Part shown: one piece after another, positions 42,124 to 50,244 of the stretch
Numbering within the stretch: position 1 is the stretch's first letter
How the letters are laid out: every line of letters begins with the position of its first letter
From: Mariniphaga sp964559175
Lineage (GTDB): Bacteria; Bacteroidota; Bacteroidia; Bacteroidales; Prolixibacteraceae
Length of the DNA: 64,000 nt
Assembly: GCA_964559175.1 (NCBI GenBank)
Contig: CAZLGT010000007.1
Coordinates: forward strand, 53,628 to 117,627
Direction of reading: 5' to 3'
The notes under the pieces: model-generated
The model's database searches: none
What the model was told of the DNA's origin: nothing
The model's input: only the letters and a program-made list of their open reading frames with translations
Program-made: the position numbers and the translations under genes

Positions 42124-43494
42124 ATGCTTGGTTTAATAAAAAAAGCAGGGTTTGCTTTGGTCGTGTTTTGTTTGTCAATTCCTGCCGGAATGATGGCACA
42201 GGAAACCTCTGTCCTGTACAATTTTTCAGGGTTACCACAGTCGGCTTTTGTAAACCCGGCCATACACAACACCACCGGCAGGCTTGTGATTGGGATGCCG
42301 GTTTTTTCGGGGGTTTATGGCGACTGGAATTCAAGTGTTCCGCTAAATTCGCTCTTCTCCAGAGGGTTCAGCTACAGTTTCAGCCGGTTTTACAATGCAC
42401 TTGGGGAACAGGGAAGTGCCCGGGTTAATGCAGGGGTTACTGTTTTTTTTGCAAGCATGAAACACCAGGATTACACCTTTAGCCTGTCGGTGTCGGAGCG
42501 TGGTTTTGGTGCAGGTCGGTTCGACAGGGAAATTGTCCGTTTTATTCGCGATGGAACCCTTGGGTTTTTCGGAACAAATGAAGATTTGGGATCGGCAACG
42601 TTTTTTTTCAGGCATTACCGCGAACTGGCTCCGGGCATATCGAAACAGATTTGGGAAGGATTGGATATAGGAATTCGTCCGAAGATTTTATTTGGGAAGT
42701 TGAATTTTGAAATGGAGGAAATGCATATGTCGGTTGAATCGCCCGAAGAAAACGGTAAGATGTTTCTTAAACCGGAAGGTACTTTTAAGTTGTCAGGCCC
42801 CTTCAAACACAAGCGGGATACCGTATTTCATTTTTCCAGTTTTACAGCTGGTGTTTCACCGGGCGACTATTTTTTTCAACCCCGAAACCTTGGTGTAGCG
42901 CTGGATTTTGGCATAGTTTATCGACCAAACAAATTTGCAGAATGGTCGTTCAGTATTACCGATGCCGGTCTCATCGGATTCAGACACAACAGCTTCGATA
43001 CAAAGTTCTCGCGGCCGGTTATTTATTCTGAGAACAGACCCTATCAGTCGAATGCACCCGACGAAGATTTCTATCTTGAGCCCCGGGAAGCATTGAAAGC
43101 TTTTGGAGACTCGGTTTCATATATCATTGATGTAAGCGATGCCGAAAAACGCAATTATTCGGCACTGCCCACGAAAATCCATGCCGCCGCAAAATTCAGG
43201 CTCAGCGAAAAAACAACCCTTGGAGCCAGCAACCAGGTAACCTTTTTCAGCTATCAAATACAAAACAGTTTTACCCCGTTTGTTGAGACCTTCTTTTTTC
43301 CGAATTTGGGAATGTACGGAAGTTTAACCCTGATGAATTTTTCTACTGTTCTACCCGGATTTGGGTTAACTTATACGGGCGATTTTCTGCAGTTTTATCT
43401 TGCGGGGAATAATATTTCCGGGATATTTCAGCCAGCTTCGGCAAAACATTTAAATTTGTGCCTTGGAATAAATTTTTTATTTAAGACGAAGTAA
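42124..43494 (+). CDS. DUF5723 family outer-membrane-like protein
   Basis: A 456-aa exported protein with signal peptide (residues 1-25, FCLSIPAGMMAQ). The mature part looks like an outer-membrane beta-barrel of the DUF5723 family found in Bacteroidota. It shows alternating aromatic strands and closing blocks such as LGLTYTGDFLQFYLAGNNISG (read in two parts) and a C-terminal LNLCLGINFLF. Function not known. The ATG at 42124 is preferred over 42070 because the signal sequence follows it. The DUF4834 gene follows by 11 bp and may be co-transcribed. Confidence 0.75.
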   Translation: MLGLIKKAGFALVVFCLSIPAGMMAQETSVLYNFSGLPQSAFVNPAIHNTTGRLVIGMPVFSGVYGDWNSSVPLNSLFSRGFSYSFSRFYNALGEQGSARVNAGVTVFFASMKHQDYTFSLSVSERGFGAGRFDREIVRFIRDGTLGFFGTNEDLGSATFFFRHYRELAPGISKQIWEGLDIGIRPKILFGKLNFEMEEMHMSVESPEENGKMFLKPEGTFKLSGPFKHKRDTVFHFSSFTAGVSPGDYFFQPRNLGVALDFGIVYRPNKFAEWSFSITDAGLIGFRHNSFDTKFSRPVIYSENRPYQSNAPDEDFYLEPREALKAFGDSVSYIIDVSDAEKRNYSALPTKIHAAAKFRLSEKTTLGASNQVTFFSYQIQNSFTPFVETFFFPNLGMYGSLTLMNFSTVLPGFGLTYTGDFLQFYLAGNNISGIFQPASAKHLNLCLGINFLFKTK

Positions 43495-43505
43495 TTGGAG
43501 TAAGT

Positions 43506-43784
43506 ATGAATCTATTCATCATTTTAAATCCTGTCGGACTTTTCAGGACAATCATTTTTATTGCGATTGTATATTTTGTCATCAGACTGTTTACACGCTA
43601 TTTGTTGCCGCTTATTGTTGAAAATAAGGTGAAGGAGATGCAGAAAAAAATGCAGGAGCAGCAACGACAGCAGAAGCATTCAGGCAAACGCGAAGGAGAA
43701 GTAACCATTGAATACGATCCCGGGAGCAAAAATGTCCGCAACCGCGACGAAGGGGAATATGTTGACTTTGAGGAAGTGGATTAA
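43506..43784 (+). CDS. DUF4834 family protein
   Basis: A 92-aa protein with one N-terminal transmembrane helix (about 13-32, LFRTIIFIAIVYFVIRLFTR), a basic, Gln-rich coiled-coil-like segment (MQKKMQEQQRQQKHSGKR) and an acidic C-terminus (EGEVTIEYDPGSKN, YVDFEEVD). This is the Bacteroidota DUF4834 pattern; no function is established. It precedes glyS by 88 bp; a separate promoter for glyS is present. Confidence 0.8.
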   Translation: MNLFIILNPVGLFRTIIFIAIVYFVIRLFTRYLLPLIVENKVKEMQKKMQEQQRQQKHSGKREGEVTIEYDPGSKNVRNRDEGEYVDFEEVD

Positions 43785-43812
43785 CATTTCAGGCCTGATT
43801 TGCACACTCCCT

Positions 43813-43843
43813 TTTCACAACAACCAATTAAATTCTATTTTTG
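43813..43843 (+). promoter_or_regulatory. promoter of glyS
   Basis: TTTC (43813-43816) and TATTTTTG (43836-43843) are 19 bp apart, matching the -33/-7 layout with one mismatch in the first. Transcription would start about 20 nt ahead of ATG 43873. Confidence 0.6.
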
Positions 43844-43872
43844 TCGCTTAATTCATTCTGAAAATTAAATGC

Positions 43873-45408
43873 ATGGCACAGGAAGACATCTTTAAAAAAC
43901 TGGTAGCGCACTGTAAAGAATACGGTTACGTATTTCAGTCGAGCGAAATTTACGACGGGCTGAGCGCCGTTTACGACTACGGTCAGTATGGCGTTGAACT
44001 GAAAAACAACATCAAAAAGTACTGGTGGGACAGTATGGTTTTGCTGCACGAAAACGTGGTAGGACTCGATTCGGCCATTTTTATGCACCCCACCATCTGG
44101 AAAGCATCCGGGCATGTGGATGCATTTAACGATCCGCTCATCGATAACAAAGACTCAAAAAAACGATACCGTGCCGATGTGCTTATTGAAGAACAACTGG
44201 CCAAATTCGAAGCAAAAATCGATAAAGAAATTGCAAAGGCTCAAAAACGTTTTGGCGAGGCGTTTGACGAAAAACAGTTCAGGGAAACCAATCAAAGGGT
44301 GTTAGCCAACCAGCAAAAATTCAATGAGTTACATTCACGGTTTGCAAAAGCACTCAACGACAACGATTTGGCAGAATTGAAACAAATTATCATCGACCAG
44401 GAAATTGTTTGTCCGGTTTCGGGTTCACGCAACTGGACCGACGTTCGCCAGTTTAACCTGATGTTTTCTACAGAAATGGGTTCAACTGCCGAGGGTGCGC
44501 TTAAAATTTTCCTGCGGCCCGAAACAGCACAGGGTATTTTCGTGAACTACCTGAATGTGCAAAAAAGCGGGCGCATGAAAATTCCGTTTGGCATTGCCCA
44601 GATTGGTAAAGCCTTCCGCAACGAAATTGTAGCCCGTCAGTTTATTTTTCGCATGCGCGAATTCGAGCAGATGGAAATGCAGTTTTTTGTGCGGCCCGGC
44701 ACCGAACTGGACTGGTTTGAAAAGTGGAAAACCAGCCGAATGAAATGGCATCAGGCGCTTGGTTTTGGTGAAGAAAATTACCGTTTCCACGAGCACGAAA
44801 AACTGGCCCATTACGCCAACGCTGCGGTGGATGTGGAATATAAATTCCCGTTTGGTTTTAAAGAGGTGGAAGGTATTCATTCCCGTACTGATTTCGACCT
44901 GGCTCAGCACGAAAAATTTTCAGGAAAAAAAATCCGCTATTTCGATCCGGAACTGAATGAATCTTACATACCCTGCGTGGTAGAAACTTCCATTGGCGTT
45001 GACCGTATGTTTCTGCAGGTGATTTCGGCAGCTTATTGCGAAGAAGAACTGGAAAAAGATTCGCGCGTAGTGCTGAAACTCCCGCCGGTGCTTGCCCCGA
45101 TTAAGCTGGCTGTTTTGCCGCTGGTAAAAAAAGACGGCCTGCCCGAAAAAGCACGGGAAATTATTAACACCCTAAAGTTCGACTTCAACTGTCAGTACGA
45201 TGAAAAAGATTCCATTGGCAAACGCTACCGCCGCCAGGACGCCATTGGAACGCCGTTCTGTGTAACGGTAGATCATCAAACCACAGAAGACAACACCGTT
45301 ACCATTCGTTACCGCGACAGTATGGAACAGGAGCGCGTGACTATCTCCGAACTGGGGAAAATTATTGGAGAGAAAGTAAACATGCGAAGATTGTTTGAAA
45401 AGTTGTAA
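43873..45408 (+). CDS. glyS: glycine--tRNA ligase (single-chain, class II)
   Basis: A 511-aa eukaryote/archaeal-type homodimeric glycyl-tRNA synthetase, which charges tRNA-Gly. It opens with EDIFKKLVAHCKEYGYVFQSSEIYDGL (split: AHCKEYGYVFQSSEIY). Other recognisable blocks are LRPETAQGIFVNY, the class II motif 2 region FRNEIVARQFIFRMREFEQME, motif 3 VVETSIGVDRMFLQ, and a C-terminal anticodon-binding domain (residues about 400-511). It is distinct from the two-subunit GlyQ/GlyS of many other bacteria. A hairpin at 45427-45482 follows. Confidence 0.96.
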   Translation: MAQEDIFKKLVAHCKEYGYVFQSSEIYDGLSAVYDYGQYGVELKNNIKKYWWDSMVLLHENVVGLDSAIFMHPTIWKASGHVDAFNDPLIDNKDSKKRYRADVLIEEQLAKFEAKIDKEIAKAQKRFGEAFDEKQFRETNQRVLANQQKFNELHSRFAKALNDNDLAELKQIIIDQEIVCPVSGSRNWTDVRQFNLMFSTEMGSTAEGALKIFLRPETAQGIFVNYLNVQKSGRMKIPFGIAQIGKAFRNEIVARQFIFRMREFEQMEMQFFVRPGTELDWFEKWKTSRMKWHQALGFGEENYRFHEHEKLAHYANAAVDVEYKFPFGFKEVEGIHSRTDFDLAQHEKFSGKKIRYFDPELNESYIPCVVETSIGVDRMFLQVISAAYCEEELEKDSRVVLKLPPVLAPIKLAVLPLVKKDGLPEKAREIINTLKFDFNCQYDEKDSIGKRYRRQDAIGTPFCVTVDHQTTEDNTVTIRYRDSMEQERVTISELGKIIGEKVNMRRLFEKL

Positions 45409-45426
45409 CTTTAGAATAAAATTTTT

Positions 45427-45482
45427 CCGCGAGGGATTAAAGAGGCAGAGTTTTATTTTTTTCTCTGCCTCCTCCTTCGCGG
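45427..45482 (+). terminator. hairpin after glyS, possible terminator/repeat
   Basis: Left arm CCGCGAGGGATTAAAGAGGCAGAG (in two blocks, CCGCGAGGGA and AGGCAGAG) and right arm CTCTGCCTCCTCCTTCGCGG pair imperfectly around a T-rich loop. It resembles the palindromes at 48409 and 48878 in style. Termination is possible because a TTTT run follows. Confidence 0.45.
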
Positions 45483-45524
45483 TTTTCATTTGCAAACGGG
45501 AAATTTTCACATGTCAGTGATATT

Positions 45525-46820
45525 ATGAAGAAAGTTTTGATTATAACCTATTACTGGCCGCCAAGCGGGGGCGGCGGGGTTCAGCGGTGGGTAAAGTTTG
45601 TGAAATATCTTTCTCTACAGGGTGTTGAACCTTATGTATTAACTGTTGATCCTGAGTATGCCACTTACCCGCAAACCGATTACACGCTCGAAAAAGACAT
45701 CCCCAAGTCTGTTAAGGTTTTTTTTACAAAATCGTTAGAACTGTATTCCCTTTATAAAAAAGTTTCATCAAACAAGGAAGTTCCATACGGAGGTTTTGCC
45801 AATACGAAAAAAGTTAATCTGAAAGAAAAAATTATCCGGTTCATCCGGGGAAATTTTATTATTCCCGACCCCCGAAAAGGATGGAACAAATATGCAATTG
45901 CCAAAGCTAAAGAGTTGATTCAGACCTATCAGATTGATACGGTTATTACCACAAGTCCACCTCATTCCACCCAACTTATCGGGCTAAAACTAAAAAAGGA
46001 GCTTGAAATAAAATGGATAGCAGATTTACGCGATCCGTGGACTGAAATATACTATTTTAAGCAGTTGTATCCAACCAAAATTGCCACGCAAATCCATAAA
46101 GGGCTGGAAAAAAAGGTGCTGAAAAAATCAGATAGAATTATTACAGTAAGTGAAGAGTTGAAAAAACTGTTTGCAAAAAAAGCAGAAGGTGTTTTTGATA
46201 AAATCGTTGTCATCTCCAATGGTTTTGACACAGATGATTTTCAAAATATTGAAAGCAACCCCAATCCGGAATTTTTATACATTTCTTATGTTGGCACCAT
46301 ATCAAAGGAATACAATATTTCTGGTTTGATTCGGGCAGTTTCGGAGTTGCCTGCGAAAATCAAAACCAGGTTAAAAATCAGGTTCATTGGCAGAGTTCCA
46401 TCCGAAATAGCCGATCAATTCAGTCATGCTGGTTTAAATGAACTTATTGAAGTAACAGGTTATGTGCCTCATTCAAAAGCCATAGAATATCTGTTTTCAT
46501 CCGATTTGCTTTTACTGATTATTCCGGATGTAAAAAATAACGAGGGAATTTTAACCGGAAAACTGTTTGAATATCTGGCAAGCCGGAAACCCATTCTTTT
46601 TATTGGACCGGAAAATGGAGATGCTGCAAAGATTATACTTGAAACCAACAGTGGTTTGATTTTCAATTATAAAAACCACAAAAAAATGTCAGAAGGGATT
46701 ATTCATTACTACGATCAGAAACAAACTTCAGCCGTTCAAAAAAATTCAGATTTAAGCTCTTTGAACTATTCCAGAGAAAACCTTACAAAAAAACTGATTG
46801 CAGTTCTAAATTCAGTCTGA
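45525..46820 (+). CDS. glycosyltransferase family 4 protein
   Basis: A 431-aa GT-B fold glycosyltransferase. The N-terminal domain starts with VLIITYYWPPSGGGGVQRWV, the glycine-rich loop typical of the group, and the C-terminal domain has SDRIITVSEELKKLFAKKA, VISNGFDTDDF, and the donor-binding E-x7-E-like stretch KLFEYLASRKPILFIGPENG. It likely builds a cell-surface polysaccharide and is followed by sugar-nucleotide genes on the opposite strand. The start ATG at 45525 follows an intergenic hairpin. Acceptor and donor unknown. Confidence 0.85.
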   Translation: MKKVLIITYYWPPSGGGGVQRWVKFVKYLSLQGVEPYVLTVDPEYATYPQTDYTLEKDIPKSVKVFFTKSLELYSLYKKVSSNKEVPYGGFANTKKVNLKEKIIRFIRGNFIIPDPRKGWNKYAIAKAKELIQTYQIDTVITTSPPHSTQLIGLKLKKELEIKWIADLRDPWTEIYYFKQLYPTKIATQIHKGLEKKVLKKSDRIITVSEELKKLFAKKAEGVFDKIVVISNGFDTDDFQNIESNPNPEFLYISYVGTISKEYNISGLIRAVSELPAKIKTRLKIRFIGRVPSEIADQFSHAGLNELIEVTGYVPHSKAIEYLFSSDLLLLIIPDVKNNEGILTGKLFEYLASRKPILFIGPENGDAAKIILETNSGLIFNYKNHKKMSEGIIHYYDQKQTSAVQKNSDLSSLNYSRENLTKKLIAVLNSV

Positions 46821-46821
46821 A

Positions 46822-47757
46822 TTATTTTTTCAGAAAAGGATGGTAATCGCCTTTTAATCCAATTGGTTTGGCATTCCGCACATAGTCGGTTAACAGAATG
46901 CTTTCGCGTGCATCATCTATTCCAAAACCATTTCCGTTTAAAATATTCTGGTAGGTTACAGTGTGTAAATCGGTAAACCCACCGCTGAATTCAATTTCTT
47001 TTCCGTTTACGGTGATGGAGCGATAGGTGCGCATTCCCTTTTCGGTGGCTTGTGGCGGAAGGTCGCTGTAGTCGAGGCTAAGAAACCAGCGCACCCGGGC
47101 TTTTTCAAGTTGAAGAAAACCGGCGGCTTTGTGTGGTCCATAGTGGTGAACTATGTTCTCGTTTACATCGCCGAAAATCCAGGTAATCATATCGAAAAAA
47201 TGAATGCCAATGTTGGTGGCCACACCGCCCGATTTGGAAACATCGCCTTTCCAGCTTTTCAAGTACCATTTCCCGCGGGTGGTGATGTAGCTCAAATCAA
47301 TGTCGTATATTTTGTTGCCACCTTCGTCAATTTCCTTTTTTAGTGCCAGAATGGTGGGATGATATCGCAATTGCAAAACGGTATATACATTTTTCCCGGT
47401 TTCAGTTTCAATGTCTTTGATGATGCGCATATCTTCAGGGAAAACCACCAGCGGTTTTTCACATATCGCATGTGCGCCGTTTCGCAGCGCAAACCGGATG
47501 TGCGACGGGTGCATGTGGTTGGGAGTGCAAATGGTAACATAGTCGATGGGCTTTCCTTCGCGCCGGATGTCGTCCATGTATTTATCCATGTTTTCAATTT
47601 CCAGAAAAAACTCGGCATCCGGAAAATAGCTGTCAATGCGGCCCATGACGTCAAAGCGGTCGGTAGCGCATACCAGCTCGTTTCCGGTTTCCTTTATGGC
47701 TTTCATGTGGCGGTCGGCAATGTATCCGGCCGAACCTATCAGTGCAAATCGTTTCAT
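46822..47757 (-). CDS. wbpB: Gfo/Idh/MocA oxidoreductase, WbpB-like
   Basis: A 311-aa NAD-dependent oxidoreductase. The Rossmann nucleotide loop is GSAGYIADRHMKAI and the conserved EKP motif is in HAICEKPLVV; IGIHFFDMITWIFGD is a family block. Its partners here (acetyltransferase at 47858, aminotransferase at 48939) fit the WbpB/WbpE/WbpD steps that make UDP-2,3-diacetamido-2,3-dideoxy-glucuronic acid from UDP-GlcNAcA. WbpA is not in the window. The ATG abuts the N gap, so the start is the last base before unknown sequence and could be longer. Confidence 0.82.
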   Translation of the reverse strand: MKRFALIGSAGYIADRHMKAIKETGNELVCATDRFDVMGRIDSYFPDAEFFLEIENMDKYMDDIRREGKPIDYVTICTPNHMHPSHIRFALRNGAHAICEKPLVVFPEDMRIIKDIETETGKNVYTVLQLRYHPTILALKKEIDEGGNKIYDIDLSYITTRGKWYLKSWKGDVSKSGGVATNIGIHFFDMITWIFGDVNENIVHHYGPHKAAGFLQLEKARVRWFLSLDYSDLPPQATEKGMRTYRSITVNGKEIEFSGGFTDLHTVTYQNILNGNGFGIDDARESILLTDYVRNAKPIGLKGDYHPFLKK

Positions 47758-47857
47758 NNNNNNNNNNNNNNNNNNNNNNNNNNNNNNNNNNNNNNNNNNN
47801 NNNNNNNNNNNNNNNNNNNNNNNNNNNNNNNNNNNNNNNNNNNNNNNNNNNNNNNNN
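47758..47857. other. 100-N assembly gap
   Basis: A run of exactly 100 N, the conventional scaffold gap of unknown length. It separates the wbpB start from the wbpD C-terminus. Missing sequence may be a few codons of wbpD or more. Confidence 0.99.
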
Positions 47858-48395
47858 CGGCTAAGATATACTTTTCTCCGGTTTCGGGGCAAACCAGGTC
47901 GTCGCCCAAAATAGCACCCGAACGGCTCACCCATCCTTTTTGCCGTGCCGGAACGCCAACCATCAGCGCATAGGGTTTTACATCTTTGGTAATCACAGCA
48001 CCGGCGCCGATAAAACAGTATTCACCAAGGATTATTCCGCAAACGATTGTGGCGTTGGCGCCAATGGTCGCGCCTTTTTTCACCAGCGTTTTTTTGAACT
48101 CTTCCTTTCGGTTAACGGCGCTGCGCGGATTCACCACGTTGGTAAAAACCATGGATGGACCCAGGAAAACATCGTCTTCGCAAGCCACCCCTTCGTAAAC
48201 CGACACGTTGTTTTGCAATTTTACATTGTTGCCCAAAACGGCCTTATTTCCAACAAATACATTCTGCCCCAGCACGCAGTTTTTGCCAATTTGTGCCGTT
48301 CCCATCACATGGCAGAAGTGCCAGATTTTAGTGCCGTTTCCTATTTGAGCGCCGTCGTCAACCACGGCTGTTTTGTGGATAAATGTAGTATTCAT
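47858..48395 (-). CDS. wbpD: N-acetyltransferase, WbpD-like (C-terminus lost in gap)
   Basis: At least 179 aa of a left-handed beta-helix acetyltransferase, with hexapeptide-repeat signatures: AQIGNGTKIWHFCHVMGTAQ, IGKNCVLGQNVFVGNKAVLG, GATIGANATIVCGIILGEY, CFIGAGAVITKDVKPYALMV. Residues GVPARQKGWVS and CPETGEKYIL near the visible end match WbpD-type acetyltransferases, which acetylate the 3-amino group. The start ATG 48395 is internal to a frame that runs into repeat A; the upstream extension encodes only repeat-derived residues. The stop lies in the N gap. Confidence 0.85.
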
Positions 48396-48408
48396 CGTTG
48401 TTTTTTTT

Positions 48409-48466
48409 CTTTGCGTCTCTACGCCTTTGCGTGATATTTCTCTCGCCAAGACGCGAAGGCGCAAAG
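48409..48466 (+). repeat. palindromic repeat A upstream of wbpD
   Basis: CTTTGCGTCTCTACGCCTTT followed by GCGTG, and CGCCAAGACGCGAAGGCGCAAAG, form an imperfect inverted repeat of 58 bp. It is similar to repeat B (48878-48937) and in the same orientation; the two bracket the GxxExxY gene. Related sequence is common next to GxxExxY genes (recollection). Confidence 0.65.
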
Positions 48467-48473
48467 ATTTTTT

Positions 48474-48851
48474 TTATAATCCGTTAACAATTCGTGTGAT
48501 ACCGTCTTTAATCAATGCTTCGTTAAAATTTACCAGCAAACCCAATTTCTTTTTTGTCAGCCGAAGATACGTTAAAAGAATTTTTGGATGAACAGGGGCA
48601 ATCATTTCAACAGATTTTATTTCAACCACTACTTTATTTTCAACAATTAAATCTGCCCTGAATCCAATATCCATCTTTTTATCTTTCCAAATTACTGGGA
48701 TTCCCTTTTGGCGGTCAACTTTTAATCCTTGTGATGTTAATTCATAATAAAGGATTTCTTCGTAAACCGATTCCAACAAACCGGGACCGAGTTCCACATG
48801 AATATTATAACATGTGTTTACAATAACTTTTGCTAAATAATTTTCATCCAT
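48474..48851 (-). CDS. GxxExxY protein
   Basis: A 125-aa protein named for its motif GPGLLESVYEE (residues about 22-32), within NIHVELGPGLLESVYEEIL. Downstream VDRQKGIPVIWKDKKMDI, FRADLIVENKVVVEIKSV and LLTYLRLTKKKLGLLVNFN are the other conserved blocks; the DLIVENKVVVEIK element resembles a PD-(D/E)xK nuclease core. Biochemical function is not established. ATG 48851 is the likely start: the longer frame to 48935 runs into repeat B and encodes RREDAKEK-like residues. The gene interrupts the wbpD/wbpE order and is bracketed by repeats. Confidence 0.85.
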   Translation of the reverse strand: MDENYLAKVIVNTCYNIHVELGPGLLESVYEEILYYELTSQGLKVDRQKGIPVIWKDKKMDIGFRADLIVENKVVVEIKSVEMIAPVHPKILLTYLRLTKKKLGLLVNFNEALIKDGITRIVNGL

Positions 48852-48877
48852 AATAATATGATTTGGTTTGACTTTTT

Positions 48878-48937
48878 CCTTGGCGTCTTCGCGCCTTTGC
48901 GTGCAATTTTTTCTCGCAAAGACGCCAAGTCGCAAAG
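48878..48937 (+). repeat. palindromic repeat B upstream of GxxExxY gene
   Basis: CCTTGGCGTCTTCGCGCCTTT followed by GCGTG, and CTCGCAAAGACGCCAAGTCGC followed by AAAG, make a second imperfect inverted repeat of 60 bp. It closely resembles repeat A in sequence, length and orientation. Confidence 0.65.
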
Positions 48938-48938
48938 A

Positions 48939-50060
48939 TTATTTGTTGAAAAACTCGTTTATTGCACTTGTTATATATTCCAACTGCTCCTCCGTCAACT
49001 CGGTGTGCATGGGCAGTGAAAGTACGGTTTCGGCCAGGTTTTCGCTTACCGGGAAGTCACCTTTTTTGTATCCCAGAAACTGATAAGCTTCCTGTAAATG
49101 AATCACTCCCGGATAGTAAACCATCGAAGGAATTCCCCTTTCTTTCAGATACTTCTGTAATTCGTTTCGTCGATTGGTTTGAATGGTGTATTGATGAAAC
49201 GTGTGAGTGCTGTAATCTATTCGTTCCGGCAACCGGATTTCTTCAATTCCTTTTAAATGGTTGTCGTCCCAGGCCGCTGCCTTTTGCCGGGCTTTGATGT
49301 GCTTGTTGAAGTATTTCAGTTTCACACTCAGAACCGCTGCCTGAATACTGTCGAGCCGCGAATTAACACCGATGCGTTCGTACTGGTATTTCGCTTTCAT
49401 GCCGTGGTTGGCAATGGAGCGAATAATGGCAGCCAGCTTTTCGTCGCCGGTAAAAATTGCTCCGCCATCGCCAAAAGCCCCCAGGTTTTTCGACGGAAAA
49501 AATGAATTGCACCCGATGTGCCCCACAGTTCCGGCTTTTTTTGTTGTGCCGTCGCTGAAAATATAATCGGTACCCAGTGCCTGGCAAGCGTCCTCAACTA
49601 AAAACAAGTTGTGTTTTTTTGCCAGTTCAAGCATTGGCTCCAGATGTGCGCATTGCCCGAACAGGTGTACCGGAAGTATGGCTTTGGTTTTTGGTGTGAT
49701 TGCTTTTTCTACTTCATTTTCATCGAGGTTGAACGTGCCGGGATGCACATCGGCAAAAACCGGTTTTAAACCAAGCAACGCCAGCACTTCCACCGTAGCA
49801 ATAAAAGTAAACGGCGTGGTAATCACCTCGTCGCCCGGTTGCAGGCCAAGCGCCATAAACGCAATCTGCAGGGCATCGGTACCGTTTGCACAGGCAATTA
49901 CGTTTGTTTGAAGATAGTTGGCCAACTCCTCCTCAAATTCCAGTACTTTCCCGCTTTTTATAAATTGGGTGGATTTTATCACCTCCTGCATGGCAGCATC
50001 AATCTCCTCTTTCATGGTGAGGTACTGCCCGTAGGTGTCGCACATGTGGATGGTTTGCAT
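48939..50060 (-). CDS. wbpE: DegT/DnrJ/EryC1/StrS aminotransferase, WbpE-like
   Basis: A 373-aa PLP-dependent sugar aminotransferase. The internal aldimine lysine is Lys191 in SFFPSKNLGAFGDGG, and the ED pair of the PLP ring contact is at 156-157 (VEDACQALG). The N-terminal block CANGTDALQIAFMALGLQPG and TTPFTFIATVEVLALLG are typical. In the UDP-diacetamido-uronate pathway WbpE transfers the amino group to the 3-keto sugar formed by WbpB. A TAAATTTG element lies about 40 nt upstream on the minus strand (50106-50099). Confidence 0.87.
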   Translation of the reverse strand: MQTIHMCDTYGQYLTMKEEIDAAMQEVIKSTQFIKSGKVLEFEEELANYLQTNVIACANGTDALQIAFMALGLQPGDEVITTPFTFIATVEVLALLGLKPVFADVHPGTFNLDENEVEKAITPKTKAILPVHLFGQCAHLEPMLELAKKHNLFLVEDACQALGTDYIFSDGTTKKAGTVGHIGCNSFFPSKNLGAFGDGGAIFTGDEKLAAIIRSIANHGMKAKYQYERIGVNSRLDSIQAAVLSVKLKYFNKHIKARQKAAAWDDNHLKGIEEIRLPERIDYSTHTFHQYTIQTNRRNELQKYLKERGIPSMVYYPGVIHLQEAYQFLGYKKGDFPVSENLAETVLSLPMHTELTEEQLEYITSAINEFFNK

Positions 50061-50244
50061 TTCAGATTTAATTTATTTTTTATAAAACCAACATTCAGCA
50101 AATTTAGTGTGATTAGCCAATAATACTTAATCTTTCATTCTGTTTTTCCGATTTTTCCTAAAATTGAAAGTGCTATGTATTGTTGAATAATTCATTCAAA
50201 AAGATAATATTATTACTTTAGCCGGGAAAAATGAAATTTGGACG

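Noticed and set aside
47758..47857. Frames running through the N stretch
   Set aside because: They are artefacts: the residues are undetermined and join unrelated genes.
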